From Streptomyces curacoi (GTDB lineage Bacteria > Actinomycetota > Actinomycetes > Streptomycetales > Streptomycetaceae), in the NCBI RefSeq assembly GCF_001513975.1, contig NZ_KQ947984.1:1-64000 (forward strand): a stretch of 64,000 nucleotides of DNA, read 5' to 3'. The translations under genes and the position numbers were made by a program. Shown here in pieces: positions 53,668-63,971 of the stretch; position 1 is the first letter of the stretch, and each line of letters begins with the position of its first letter. The notes beneath the pieces were generated by a model, which did no database searches, had not been told where the DNA came from, and saw only the letters and a list, made by a program, of their open reading frames with translations.

Positions 53668-54471
53668 TCACTCGCCGAGGCCGGCCAGGTCCCGCAGCCG
53701 CCGCGCCTGCGCGGCCCGCTCGGCATCGCGCTGCTCGTCGTACGTGCGGTCCACGGCACCACGAAGCAGCGCCTTGGTCTCGATGACGGCATCCCGCGGC
53801 GCGGCCACGACGGCCCCCGCCAGATCCCGTACGGTGTCGTCGAGCTGCTCGGCGGGCACGGCGAGGTTGGCCAGCCCGCTGCTGACGGCCTCCTCGGCCG
53901 ACACGAACCGACCCGTCACGCAGATCTCCAGCGCACGGCCGTATCCGACCAGGCCGACGAGCGGATGGGTGCCCGTCAGGTCCGGCACCAGCCCGAGGCT
54001 GGTCTCGCGCATGGCGAACTGCACGTCGTCCGCGACGACGCGCACGTCACAGGCGAGCGCGAGCTGGAAGCCCGCCCCGATGGCATGCCCCTGGACGGCG
54101 GCGATGGACACGATGTCGTTGCGCCGCCACCAGGTGAAGCCCTCCTGGAACTCGGCGATGGCAGCGTCGAGTTCGGCGTCGCTGCTGCGCGCGAGATCGA
54201 TGAAGGAGGGTTCGCCCTCGATCCCCTCGGGCGTGAACATCTGCCGGTCGAGCCCGGCGGAGAAGGACTTGCCCTCACCGCGCAGGACCACGACCCGCAC
54301 GTTGCCCGGCAGCACCCGCCCGGCCTCGGCGAGCGTCCGCCACATGGCGGGGCTCTGTGCGTTGCGCTTGGCCGGATTGGTCAGCGTCACCGTGGCGATC
54401 GCGCCGTCGACGGTGAGCCGTACGCCGTTCTTGTCGAGCAGGGGAGCGAGTTTTTCCTCGGGCGAAGCCAT
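53668..54471 (-). CDS. Enoyl-CoA hydratase/isomerase family protein
   Basis: A 267-residue crotonase-fold enzyme. The oxyanion-hole segments are SFSAGLDRQMF and HAIGAGFQLALACDVRVVAD. The family's C-terminal helices end REARRLRDL-like. The catalytic Glu usually found in the second loop reads METS-LGLVPDL here (FAMRETSLGLVPDLTG), with one Glu available. In mycobacteria a homologue (echA12) is followed by the same ABC-F and regulator pair, from memory. The ATG at 54471 has no strong Shine-Dalgarno. Confidence 0.9.
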   Translation of the reverse strand: MASPEEKLAPLLDKNGVRLTVDGAIATVTLTNPAKRNAQSPAMWRTLAEAGRVLPGNVRVVVLRGEGKSFSAGLDRQMFTPEGIEGEPSFIDLARSSDAELDAAIAEFQEGFTWWRRNDIVSIAAVQGHAIGAGFQLALACDVRVVADDVQFAMRETSLGLVPDLTGTHPLVGLVGYGRALEICVTGRFVSAEEAVSSGLANLAVPAEQLDDTVRDLAGAVVAAPRDAVIETKALLRGAVDRTYDEQRDAERAAQARRLRDLAGLGE

Positions 54472-54541
54472 GGGGCGCCTCCGATGAGTGCGGTCATCCA
54501 CGGGATGCCGGGAAGGCACCCCCTAAGTGACTGCACAGTAA

Positions 54542-54574
54542 CCACCCGGCCGATCAGCCGACCGACCGGGTGGC
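54542..54574 (-). terminator. Possible terminator of gbn
   Basis: Arms CCACCCGG (54542-54549) and CCGGGTGG (54567-54574) enclose a GC-rich loop 30 bases after the gbn stop. There is no T run. Confidence 0.5.
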
Positions 54575-54603
54575 CACCATCGAAGCCGATGGGCCGCCCG
54601 GGA

Positions 54604-54825
54604 TCAGGACGATGCGGCCTTCTTGCCCCGTGTCGCCCCGCCACGCCCACGGAGCGTGACGCCCGATTCGCTGAGCATCCGGTGTACGAAGCCATACGAG
54701 CGGCCGGTTTCCTCGGCCAGTGCCCGAATGCTCGCACCGGAGTCGTACTTCTTCTTCAGGTCTGCCGCGAGCTTGTCGCGCGCGGCGCCGGTCACCCGGC
54801 TGCCCTTCTTCAGAGTCTCGGCCAC
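54604..54825 (-). CDS. gbn: Gbn-like GATC-binding nucleoid-associated protein
   Basis: A 73-residue basic helix-turn-helix protein: VAETLKKGSRVTGAARDKLA, then IRALAEETGRSYGFVHRMLS and an RGRGG tail. Length and sequence match, as I recall, S. coelicolor SCO1839 (Gbn), a small nucleoid protein that binds GATC sites and affects development. The GTG at 54825 follows GAGGAGGCACGG, an excellent ribosome site; a longer ATG start would break the known length. Five GATC sites cluster 270-340 bases upstream. Confidence 0.9.
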   Translation of the reverse strand: MAETLKKGSRVTGAARDKLAADLKKKYDSGASIRALAEETGRSYGFVHRMLSESGVTLRGRGGATRGKKAASS

Positions 54826-55160
54826 CCGTGCCTCCTCATGGGAAGTGCGCTCTGGTCTCCTCATGATCACCCCTCCGGGGCTTCATGGCCACCCATTCGG
54901 CAAGGTCCGTGAGACAAGGTTTTGACGACAGGAGCACATCCCCACATGCGGAATTAATGATTCCGCACGATGTCGTCCGTACAGCCGAACGGGTTCTTTT
55001 ACGAAGTCCCAGGTCAGAGACGCACCGCGGCCGAGCCCCGCTCGATAGGGGACTCGGCCGCGAAATCGGTGTAGTACACACCTCGGTACGAGGAGATCTC
55101 ACACAGATGATGGATCACGGATGGGCCGAATGATCCATACGCCGGTGATCACGCATTCGA
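54826..55160 (-). promoter_or_regulatory. Non-coding gap between abcF and gbn with hairpin and GATC cluster
   Basis: No ORF is credible. A long stem (55026-55039 with 55048-55062, one bulge) can end the ABC-F transcript. GATC occurs at 55095, 55113, 55132, 55147 and 55159, and again at 54865. That is far above the roughly one per 400 bases expected at this GC content. The gbn promoter must lie here, but I see no clear -35/-10 pair. Confidence 0.65.
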
Positions 55161-56759
<1,599 letters not shown>

Positions 56760-56817
56760 GGACAGACTCCAGGGCGGGGTTGGTGGCGGGATGGGCGGCT
56801 GAGGACGTTCCCGCCGT

Positions 56818-56841
56818 CTAATGCGCGAGGAGAATGGCCAT
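56818..56841 (-). CDS. Seven-codon leader ORF (MAILLAH) ahead of the ABC-F gene
   Basis: ATG to TAG encodes MAILLAH. The ATG lies 7 bases after a TAGACT -10 box (56849-56854) with no ribosome site, so it may be the very 5' end of a leaderless mRNA. Downstream, two mutually exclusive stems are possible: GACG/CGTC beginning at the stop codon, or 56785-56790 with 56810-56815. This would suit antibiotic-induced attenuation. Translation is unproven. Confidence 0.5.
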   Translation of the reverse strand: MAILLAH

Positions 56842-56848
56842 GCGGGCC

Positions 56849-56854
56849 AGTCTA
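56849..56854 (-). promoter_or_regulatory. -10 hexamer (TAGACT) of the ABC-F transcript
   Basis: TAGACT matches common Streptomyces -10 boxes. The -35 position is A-rich (AAAAAG at 17-base spacing) rather than TTGACA. An AT-rich patch here would suit a WblC/WhiB7-assisted promoter, but that is inference. The rest of the gap to 57180 shows no gene. Confidence 0.45.
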
Positions 56855-57180
56855 ACGGGGCCGTGCAACCACTTTTTCTTGGTTCGGGTGTTCGGGCCCG
56901 GGCTCGCGGCCTTCCTTGACGATTCCATGGCCGCACGGGCTTCGGTACGGGGCGCCCCTTCGCCGCTCGTCCACGGCGATGAGCTGGGCGGGCGGTCCGG
57001 GCCGCGGCCAGGGCAGGGCCGGGCGGCGGGGGCGCCTTGCCGTGACGTACGGCACGCCGGGGCTCGCGGCGCGGGCCTCGCGGGCCGTTGTCAGTGGTCG
57101 CTGCGAGACTGGGCAGCAGGTCGGAATCCGGCGGTCGACAGCAGTGGATCCCAGTGATTGGTCACGAAGGGGTGATCGGC

Positions 57181-57594
57181 ATGGCAGGCACGAGCGACGG
57201 GCGTCCGAGTATCTACCCGGCGCTGCTGTACGCGGACGCGAAGGCGGCGATCAAACAGCTCACGGAGGCCTTCGGGTTCACGGAGCTGGCGGTGTACGAG
57301 GGCGAGGACGGCTCGGTGACGCACGCCGAGCTGGTGCAGGGCAACGGCGCGGTGATGCTCGGTTCGAAGGGCCGCGGCGGTGTCTTCGACGCCGCGATGA
57401 AGGACGCGGGCAGGACCGGGGTGTACGTCGTCGTGGAGGACGTCGACGCACACCACCGACGGGCCGTGGAGCACGGGGCGGAGATTCTGATGCCCCCGAC
57501 GGACCAGGACTACGGCTCACGGGACTACATGGCCCGGGACGCCGAGGGCAATGTGTGGACCTTCGGCACGTACGCGCCCGAGTTGGCGGGCTGA
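57181..57594 (+). CDS. VOC (glyoxalase/bleomycin-resistance fold) family protein
   Basis: A 137-residue two-module VOC protein. Features are PALLYADAKAAIKQLTEAFG in the first module, VTHAELVQGNGAVMLGSKGR, and the second module with GVYVVVEDVDAHHRRAVEHG and the closing SRDYMARDAEGNVWTFGTYA. The fold binds metal ions or small ligands; the reaction cannot be deduced. The ATG at 57181 follows GAAGGGGTGATC. It is convergent with the next gene, whose stop is 13 bases away. Confidence 0.88.
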   Translation: MAGTSDGRPSIYPALLYADAKAAIKQLTEAFGFTELAVYEGEDGSVTHAELVQGNGAVMLGSKGRGGVFDAAMKDAGRTGVYVVVEDVDAHHRRAVEHGAEILMPPTDQDYGSRDYMARDAEGNVWTFGTYAPELAG

Positions 57595-57607
57595 GCGCCG
57601 GTCCGGC

Positions 57608-59014
57608 TCAGCTGCCCCCGGTGTGCACCTGGAAGGCGGCGCGGCGCACGGCCTTCGCGAGGGCGGGGTCGGGGTGCGCCGCGGCGAGCGCGACCAGGAC
57701 CTGCACGGTGCGGGGGTGACCGACGGCGCGGACCTCGTCGAGGAGCATCGGCACCGTGGGCTGCACCGCGGCCTCCAGGTGCCGTACGAGCATCGGGGCC
57801 TCGCCGTGGTCGGCGACGGCGGCGGCGGTGTCGACCCACAGCCAGGTGGCCTCTTCCCGAGTGAGCACCTCGTGGGCGTCCTCGGGGTCGACGCCGTCGT
57901 GCTCGGCGAGCCACAGCAGGGCGTACGGCCGCAGGGTCGGCTCGTCGAGGACGGCGCGTACGTCGGGCTCGGCGGGGGCGCCCACGACCCGCAGCGCCTC
58001 GAAGGCGAGGCCGCGCAGCAGGGCGTCCTCGCCGCGGGCGGCGGCGAGGAGTTCGGTCACGGCGCTGCCGACGGGGCGGGCGGCGAGCCAGGCGCGGTAT
58101 TCGTCGCGGGCGGCGTTCGGGCGGAGCTGGGCACAGCCGCGGAGCATGTCCTCGGCGGACTGCTCGATGTTCCCGGCCGGGCTCTGGGCGGCGACGCAGA
58201 TCTGCTCCAGCTTGACCCAGACCGCCCAGCTGCCCAGCGGGGTCAGCGTGGCCTGCCCGTCGCCGTAGGTGAGGGCGCCGACGGAGGCGAGGGCGCGCAG
58301 GGCCCAGTCGAGGAGAGGGGCGAGGGGCGTGTCCTCGACGGCGGTCGCGTCCGCGAGGGGCTCGGGCTGCGGCCCGTAGGGGATCTCGCATCTCTCGGTG
58401 CGCAGTTCGGTGACCCGCTGCTCCAGCAGGTCCAGGAGCTGCTCCTCGGGGACCGGTCCGGCGGACAGCTGCAGGAAGGAGAGCACCTGCGGCATGGCCG
58501 AGACGACGTCGGCCACGGCGGCGCCGTGCTCGTGCTGCTCGGGTTCCGGGTGCGCGAGCGACCAGGCGTCGAAGAGGGCGACCCAGCCGCGCAGGACGGC
58601 GCTGTCGTCGCGGTCCCACGCGCGCAGCCGCCAGCCGGGGCGGGCCCTGTCGCCGTGCACCTCGACAAGTCCGGCGAGGCGGGCGGTGTCCCAGTCGGCG
58701 CGCACCTGAGCCACGGTCAGGCCGAGGTCCCGCGCCGCGCGTTCGGCGGTCTCGTCGGAGAGGGTGCCCTTGCCGTCGGAGGCGCCGCCGTCCCGGCCCG
58801 GGCCCAGGGCGGCGTCGGCCCAGTGGGCGACACGGGCCGCGGCGGCCAGACCGGAGCGCGCCATTCTGGCCAGCTCGGCCCGGGCCGGTGTGCCCTCCGG
58901 AGGGCGCGGTGCGGGGCGGCGTGGGCGCCGCTGGTTCACGGCTCTGGGGGCGGCGGCCAGGGGTCGCGGGCGGACGAGTCGAAGCCTGGAGTCGCGCGGG
59001 ATACGGGACGTCAC
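57608..59014 (-). CDS. Large conserved hypothetical protein
   Basis: A 468-residue soluble protein with no catalytic motif I recognise. Residues 75-140 may form a winged-helix-like segment (ETAERAARDLGLTVAQVRAD). The C-terminal third looks like helical repeats (RPYALLWLAEHDGVDPEDAH; ALVALAAAHPDPALAKAVRR), perhaps HEAT-like. The GTG at 59014 is a tentative start; upstream codons to 59119 are Arg/Pro-rich and lack a ribosome site. Codon use is normal for the genome. Function unknown. Confidence 0.72.
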   Translation of the reverse strand: MTSRIPRDSRLRLVRPRPLAAAPRAVNQRRPRRPAPRPPEGTPARAELARMARSGLAAAARVAHWADAALGPGRDGGASDGKGTLSDETAERAARDLGLTVAQVRADWDTARLAGLVEVHGDRARPGWRLRAWDRDDSAVLRGWVALFDAWSLAHPEPEQHEHGAAVADVVSAMPQVLSFLQLSAGPVPEEQLLDLLEQRVTELRTERCEIPYGPQPEPLADATAVEDTPLAPLLDWALRALASVGALTYGDGQATLTPLGSWAVWVKLEQICVAAQSPAGNIEQSAEDMLRGCAQLRPNAARDEYRAWLAARPVGSAVTELLAAARGEDALLRGLAFEALRVVGAPAEPDVRAVLDEPTLRPYALLWLAEHDGVDPEDAHEVLTREEATWLWVDTAAAVADHGEAPMLVRHLEAAVQPTVPMLLDEVRAVGHPRTVQVLVALAAAHPDPALAKAVRRAAFQVHTGGS

Positions 59015-59172
59015 GGGTGCAGTCTTGCGGTTGACGGTCCGAAAACCCAAACGGAATGTCACGAGGGGCGACGGGGATGGCCAACGCACGGGGCCTTGCG
59101 GACGGCAGGGGACTGACAACAGGCCAGTGGTACGGGGTTAAACGGAATCTGCGGGGCCGGCCGGCTGGGGGA

Positions 59173-60300
59173 TCACATGAGCGGTGTGATGAATCGGCGC
59201 AAAGACTCCTCATAACCCTCGGGGTCGGCGTTCCACATGGCGGCGTGGGGGGCGTTCCTGACCGTCTGGAGGGCCACCAGGTTGGGGTGGGCCGCGGCGA
59301 GGCGGCGGGACAGGGTCCAGGGGGCCACCCTGTCGTCCGGGCCGTGGAAGACCAGGGTCGGCACGGTGAGGTGGTCGGGGGCACGGGAGCCGGCGAGGCG
59401 GTCGGCGTACAGGCCGGTGCGGCCCTGGGCCGCGCGGACCGCGAGCGGCAGCAGCACGCTCGGCGTGTGGCGGGCCGCGGCGAGGGCGCGCAGCGTGGCT
59501 TCCCAGCTGAGGACCGGGGAGTCCAGGACGAGGCCGGAGACCCGGTCCCTGAGCCCCGAGTGCGCGGCGGCGCGCAGCGCCATCGTGGCGCCGGTGGACC
59601 AGCCGAGCAGCACCAGCTGCCGGGCTCCGTACCGCACGGCGTAGCGCATCGCCGCGTCCAGGTCGCGCCACTCGGTCTCGCCGAGGTGGTTGAGGCCGTC
59701 CGGCGGGCGGGGTGCGCCGAGGTCGCCGCGGTAGGCGAGGGCGAGGACCGGGAAGCGGCGGCTGTGGAGGAACTCCATGAGGTTCATGGCGTGTTCGCGG
59801 GTGGTGCCGAGGCCGTGCACCGCTATGACCCAGGTGTCCCGTGCCCCGGGGACGAACCAGGCGGGCAGGGCGCCGAGTTCGCCGGGGATGTCGACGTCGG
59901 CGTGGTCGAGGCCGAGGGCGGCGCTCGGGTTGCCGACGTAGACGTTCGGGGTGAGCCAGACGCTGTCGCCGGGCTGGAGGGTGCCGTGGGTGACGCGGTC
60001 CAGGCGGCGTACGACGGTGTCGGCGGAGTGTTTCGCCGCGGCGAGCACGGGGCCGACGACCGCGTGCGAGGCGTCGCCGGAGAGGCCGTAGGTGCCGGGG
60101 CGCAGGGAGGCGAGGTCGCGGGTGAGCGCGATCTGGCCGGCGGCCGTGGCATGCACGGTGAGCCGGGGTTCGGTGGGCAGGGGTTTACCGGCGGGCGCCT
60201 TGAGCGCGGCCCCACTGGCGAACCGCCCGGCGGCGACGCTCGCAGCGCCGGCCGCCAGAGCCACGGTGACGGCAGCGGCCGTCGCTTTGACAGTGCGCAC
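59173..60300 (-). CDS. Secreted or membrane-anchored alpha/beta hydrolase
   Basis: A 375-residue protein. An N-terminal hydrophobic segment (about 5-30, KATAAAVTVALAAGAASVAA) is a signal peptide or anchor. An N-terminal cap domain spans about 40-150, then the hydrolase core: VIAVHGLGTTREHAM, the nucleophile elbow GWSTGATMAL, Asp in FHGPDDRVAPW, and the catalytic His in ERPHAA-like NAPHAAMWNADP. The substrate is unknown. The GTG at 60300 begins VRTVKAT. The gene is flanked upstream by a 574-bp non-coding stretch. Confidence 0.88.
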   Translation of the reverse strand: MRTVKATAAAVTVALAAGAASVAAGRFASGAALKAPAGKPLPTEPRLTVHATAAGQIALTRDLASLRPGTYGLSGDASHAVVGPVLAAAKHSADTVVRRLDRVTHGTLQPGDSVWLTPNVYVGNPSAALGLDHADVDIPGELGALPAWFVPGARDTWVIAVHGLGTTREHAMNLMEFLHSRRFPVLALAYRGDLGAPRPPDGLNHLGETEWRDLDAAMRYAVRYGARQLVLLGWSTGATMALRAAAHSGLRDRVSGLVLDSPVLSWEATLRALAAARHTPSVLLPLAVRAAQGRTGLYADRLAGSRAPDHLTVPTLVFHGPDDRVAPWTLSRRLAAAHPNLVALQTVRNAPHAAMWNADPEGYEESLRRFITPLM

Positions 60301-60874
60301 GCATCCAGTGTCCCGGCGTAGGCGAGGAGCGGCCAGTGGGAGGACGGTGCGGAGTGAGGTCTGCCGGTTGCCGTCGCCGCGCGCCCGGCGCTACGGCTGG
60401 CCGGGGGTGGGTCGCGCGGCCCGGCGCTACCGGGGCGCCTCCCCCAAGCTCTTCGAGCAGGGGGTACCCCCAGCGCCCACCCGTGCCGCCCCAGCGGCAC
60501 GACTGCCCGCGGCTGGGCGGACATGGCTGAGCGGGCGTGGTCGGCCGTCGGGTAAGCCACCCGCGGTCGGACGGGCCCGCAGTCGCGTACGGCGGGAAGG
60601 GGACGTGCCGGGTGGTGTCCGCCCGCAGTGACCGGCGTCAACACGCGGCACCTCCTGGCCCAAGGGGGCCGCCGGTCCGAGGACGGACACCCCCCGGCGC
60701 GGCCCCGATCCACAACGCAACCCAAGGCGCTACGCGCACCCCCGCCCAACCCCCACAGGCCGCCGCAGGCATTCGCACGCGAACCCCCACCGACCCCGCA
60801 CAGGCCGCCGCAGGCATCGGCCACCCGCACCCCACCGCCGGAGGCACCCGCAGGCATCGCACGCGCACCCCCGG
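60301..60874. repeat. Repeat-rich non-coding gap
   Basis: No gene is credible here. It holds the element shared with 6735-6767 (60395-60430), a CTCCCCCAAGCTCTTCGAGC-type palindromic unit with flanking GC arms (60432-60477) that I recognise as a common Streptomyces intergenic repeat, and an imperfect 40-45-bp tandem series whose core CACAGGCCGCCGCAGGCAT lies at 60754-60772 and 60799-60817, with a shortened third copy ending at 60857. Confidence 0.75.
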
Positions 60875-61615
60875 CTACCCCCGCTGCCCGTACCCCCGCA
60901 AGCGCTCCCCCACCTCCGCCACCTGCCCCTCCGACAGCAGCGTCGGTGACAGTCCCGGCACCGATGACGCCGTGAGCCACAGGTGGCACATCCACTCCAG
61001 TTGGGCCGTGCGGTCGTAGGCCTGGTCCAAGGTCGTGCCGTAGGCGATCGTGCCGTGGTTCCGGAGGAGGCAGGCGGTGCGGTCGGTGAGGGCCTGGAGC
61101 ATGTTCTCGGCCAACTCCCGGGTGCCGTACGTCGCATAGGGGGCAACCCGGACCGGTCCTCCGAGGGCGGCGGCCATGTAGTGGATCAGCGGGAGCTCCG
61201 GCACCAGCGTCGAGACGGCCGTCGCGTGCACGGCGTGGGTGTGGACGACGGCGCCGGCGTCCGTGGCCCGGTAGATCGCGAGGTGCATGGGCAGTTCACT
61301 GGTCGGCACCAGCTCACCCAGCACCTGCCCACCGTCCAGGTCGACGCCCGTCACGTCCTCCGGCGTCAGCCGGTCGTACGGCACTCCCGACGGCGTGACC
61401 AGCACCGTGTCACCGACACGCACCGAGACATTCCCGGACGTGCCCACGACCAGCCCCTCGGCCACGGTCCGGCGGGCTGTCACCACGAGCGCCTCCCAGG
61501 CATCCGCCTCCTCGGGGCGCACACCCCTCCGCCACGGCTCCCCCGCATCCTGTGCGCCCTCCCGCACATCCCGCCCGCCCCCGGCACCCCGCTCGCCCCA
61601 CTGATCATCAGCCAT
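60875..61615 (-). CDS. Class II aldolase/adducin family protein
   Basis: A 246-residue protein. After an Asp/Gly-rich N terminus (1-35) the aldolase domain begins RRTVAEGLVVGTSGNVSVRV. It has the metal site HTHAVHATAV, a catalytic Glu in the preceding TSELPMH, and a third zinc His in RNHGTIAYG. L-fuculose-phosphate-type aldolases and related sugar-phosphate enzymes share this pattern; the actual substrate is unknown. The ATG at 61615 follows AGGATCG. It is divergent from the lysozyme gene. Confidence 0.92.
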   Translation of the reverse strand: MADDQWGERGAGGGRDVREGAQDAGEPWRRGVRPEEADAWEALVVTARRTVAEGLVVGTSGNVSVRVGDTVLVTPSGVPYDRLTPEDVTGVDLDGGQVLGELVPTSELPMHLAIYRATDAGAVVHTHAVHATAVSTLVPELPLIHYMAAALGGPVRVAPYATYGTRELAENMLQALTDRTACLLRNHGTIAYGTTLDQAYDRTAQLEWMCHLWLTASSVPGLSPTLLSEGQVAEVGERLRGYGQRG

Positions 61616-61822
61616 GCGGCGATCCTGCCAGGCGGCACCGCGCCACGACCTCAAGTCACCGTCGAACCGGGGCACTTTAGGGCGGAGGACGGGCGTCCGG
61701 AAGAGTGCATATACGGATACATCCACCTCTTCCCGTGCTTGGCCTGCAATCGATCAGGATTATCAGATCTTCCAGTAATCTCTGGGAGATTTGTCGTGCA
61801 CGTCGCCATTCCGGGGGGAAAT

Positions 61823-62572
61823 ATGGCCCGTGATCGCAAACCGTCCCGTCACCGCGCCCGCCTCATAGCGGCATCCGTGGCGGCGCTCGCCCTGGGGGGA
61901 ACCGCACTCGCCGAGGTTCCGGCCGCGGCGGCCGGAAAGCCCAGGGGCCATGACGTCTCTTCGCACCAGAAGAACGTCAACTGGCAGAATTCCAAGGCGA
62001 AGGGCGCCAGGTTCGTCTACGTCAAGGCGACCGAGTCCCACACCTACCGCAACCCGTACTTCAACCAGCAGTACAACGGCTCCCGCAACGTGGGCCTGTT
62101 CCGCGGCGCGTACCACTTCGCGCTGCCGAACAAGTCGTCGGGCAAGACGCAGGCGCAGCACTTCGTGCGCAACGGCGGCGGCTGGACGCCGGACGGCTGG
62201 ACCCTGCCGCCCGCGCTCGACATCGAGTACAACCCGTACAGCAAGCACAAGTGCTACGGGCTGAGCAAGGCGAAGATGGTCGGCTGGATCCAGTCCTTCA
62301 GCAACGAGGTGAAGCGGCTCACCGGCCGCCGTCCGGTGATCTACACGACCACCCACTGGTGGAACACCTGCACCGGCGCCAGCCGCGCCTTCGCCGCCAA
62401 TCACGCACTGTGGACAGCCCGCTACGACTCCGCGACCGCGGGAGCGCTGCCGGCCGGATGGCAGTTCTGGACCATCTGGCAGTACGACAACGGCAGCGGC
62501 AGCCTGCCGGGTGACCAGAATCTCTTCAACGGGTCCATGACCCAGCTGAGGAAGTTCGCCCGGGGCCACTAG
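61823..62572 (+). CDS. Secreted GH25 lysozyme (muramidase)
   Basis: A 249-residue exported enzyme that cuts the glycan backbone of peptidoglycan. A twin-Arg-free signal peptide covers about 1-37 (RLIAASVAALALGGTALAEV, AAAA site). The GH25 barrel starts GHDVSSHQKNVNWQ with the first catalytic Asp. The paired acidic motif DIEYNP supplies the Asp and Glu that act in catalysis, and the domain ends FWTIWQYDNGSGSLPGDQN. It lacks extra wall-binding repeats. The ATG at 61823 follows GGGGGGAA; a GTG at 61796 with GGGAG upstream is the alternative. Confidence 0.93.
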   Translation: MARDRKPSRHRARLIAASVAALALGGTALAEVPAAAAGKPRGHDVSSHQKNVNWQNSKAKGARFVYVKATESHTYRNPYFNQQYNGSRNVGLFRGAYHFALPNKSSGKTQAQHFVRNGGGWTPDGWTLPPALDIEYNPYSKHKCYGLSKAKMVGWIQSFSNEVKRLTGRRPVIYTTTHWWNTCTGASRAFAANHALWTARYDSATAGALPAGWQFWTIWQYDNGSGSLPGDQNLFNGSMTQLRKFARGH

Positions 62573-62666
62573 CCCTGCGGCGCCTGGGCCGTGCGCTGCC
62601 CGGCGGTACGGGAGCCTCCGCCCATTGGAGAAACCCTGCCTCCCGGACACCGCGCGGCCTGCCCCA

Positions 62667-62688
62667 GTTCACCTTCCGTTCACTCAGG
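62667..62688 (+). promoter_or_regulatory. PHO box (PhoP binding site) of pitH2
   Basis: Two 11-bp direct repeats, GTTCACCTTCC and GTTCACTCAGG, match the Streptomyces PHO-box pattern of GTTCACC units. A weaker TTACCTACGTT unit follows. It lies 48 bases before the transporter start, as expected for a phosphate-regulated gene. Confidence 0.85.
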
Positions 62689-62735
62689 TTACCTACGTTC
62701 AGACAGCCAATGACCTCGAACGATTGCCTGGGTAA

Positions 62736-63971
62736 ATGGAAAACTTCTCGCTGATCCTCGCGATTGTGGTGGTAACCGCACTCGCGTTCGATTTCACGAA
62801 CGGTTTCCACGACACCGCCAACGCGATGGCCACGACCATCTCGACCGGTGCGCTCAAGCCCAAGGTCGCGGTGGCCATGTCCGCCGTGCTGAACCTTGTA
62901 GGCGCTTTCCTCTCCGTGGAGGTCGCGAACACGATCTCCAAAGGTCTCGTCGACGAGAGCGGCATCCGTCCCGAGGTCATCTTCGCCGCGCTGGTCGGCG
63001 CGATCCTCTGGAATCTGCTGACCTGGCTGGTGGGCCTGCCCTCCAGCTCCTCGCACGCCCTCATGGGCGGTCTGATCGGCGCCACCATCGCCTCGGCCGG
63101 CCTCGGCGCGGTCCACGGCGACGTGCTCGTCACCAAGGTGCTGATCCCGGCGATCGCCGCCCCGCTGGTCGCGGGCCTCGCCGCGATGCTGGCCACGCGG
63201 CTGACGTACTCCCTGGGCAAGAAGGCCGACGGTCAGGCCTCGGCGAAGGGCTACCGCGCCGGCCAGATCGCCTCGGCCGGTCTGGTCTCCCTCGCCCACG
63301 GCACGAACGACGCGCAGAAGACGATGGGCATCATCACCCTCGCCCTGGTCGCCGGCGGCACCCTCGCCCCCGACTCCGACCCGCCCATGTGGGTCATCCT
63401 CTCCGCGGGCGTCGCCATCGCGCTCGGCACCTACCTCGGCGGCTGGCGCATCATCCGCACCATGGGCAAGGGCCTGACCGACCTCCAGCCGCAGCAGGGC
63501 TTCGCCGCCCAGACCAGCGCGGCCACGGTCATCCTGGCCTCCTCCCACCTGGGCTTCTCCCTCTCCACCACGCACTCCGTCTCCGGTTCGGTGATGGGCG
63601 CGGGCCTGGGCCGCAAGGGCGGCGTGGTCCGCTGGTCGACGGCCACCCGGATGTTCGTCGCCTGGGGCCTCACGCTCCCGGCCGCCGCCCTGGTCGGAGC
63701 GCTCGCGGAGTATGTGACGGGCTTCGGCGACTGGGGTACGGCCCTCGTCGCGGTCTTCCTGGTCAGCTCCAGCGCCGCGATCTGGAAGATCTCCCGCCGC
63801 GAGATCGTCGACCACACGAACGTCAACGAGACCGACGAGCCGGCCGGCGTGGTGACCACGGCCATGGCCGCCGTGACCCCGCCCCCGGCGGGCACGGTGA
63901 CCGAGGACCTCACGGCCACGATCCCGGCCCCCGCGACCGAACCGGCGGCCACGCCGGCCACCCCGGTCTGA
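62736..63971 (+). CDS. pitH2: Pit-family low-affinity inorganic phosphate transporter
   Basis: A 411-residue transporter with about 10 helices and two inverted PiT domains. The two signature motifs are FDFTNGFHDTANAMATTIST near residue 18 and LAHGTNDAQKTMGIITLAL near residue 188. The PSSSSHALMGGLIG and SLSTTHSVSGSVMG repeats complete the symmetry. A Thr/Pro-rich tail ends it. The PHO box upstream predicts PhoR-PhoP control. From memory this is the SCO1845 (pitH2) orthologue. The ATG at 62736 follows GGGTAA. Confidence 0.95.
   Translation: MENFSLILAIVVVTALAFDFTNGFHDTANAMATTISTGALKPKVAVAMSAVLNLVGAFLSVEVANTISKGLVDESGIRPEVIFAALVGAILWNLLTWLVGLPSSSSHALMGGLIGATIASAGLGAVHGDVLVTKVLIPAIAAPLVAGLAAMLATRLTYSLGKKADGQASAKGYRAGQIASAGLVSLAHGTNDAQKTMGIITLALVAGGTLAPDSDPPMWVILSAGVAIALGTYLGGWRIIRTMGKGLTDLQPQQGFAAQTSAATVILASSHLGFSLSTTHSVSGSVMGAGLGRKGGVVRWSTATRMFVAWGLTLPAAALVGALAEYVTGFGDWGTALVAVFLVSSSAAIWKISRREIVDHTNVNETDEPAGVVTTAMAAVTPPPAGTVTEDLTATIPAPATEPAATPATPV

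Noticed and set aside
60983-61822. Open plus-strand frame leading into the GH25 lysozyme
   Set aside because: It mirrors the class II aldolase gene; the lysozyme signal peptide starts only at 61823 (or 61796).
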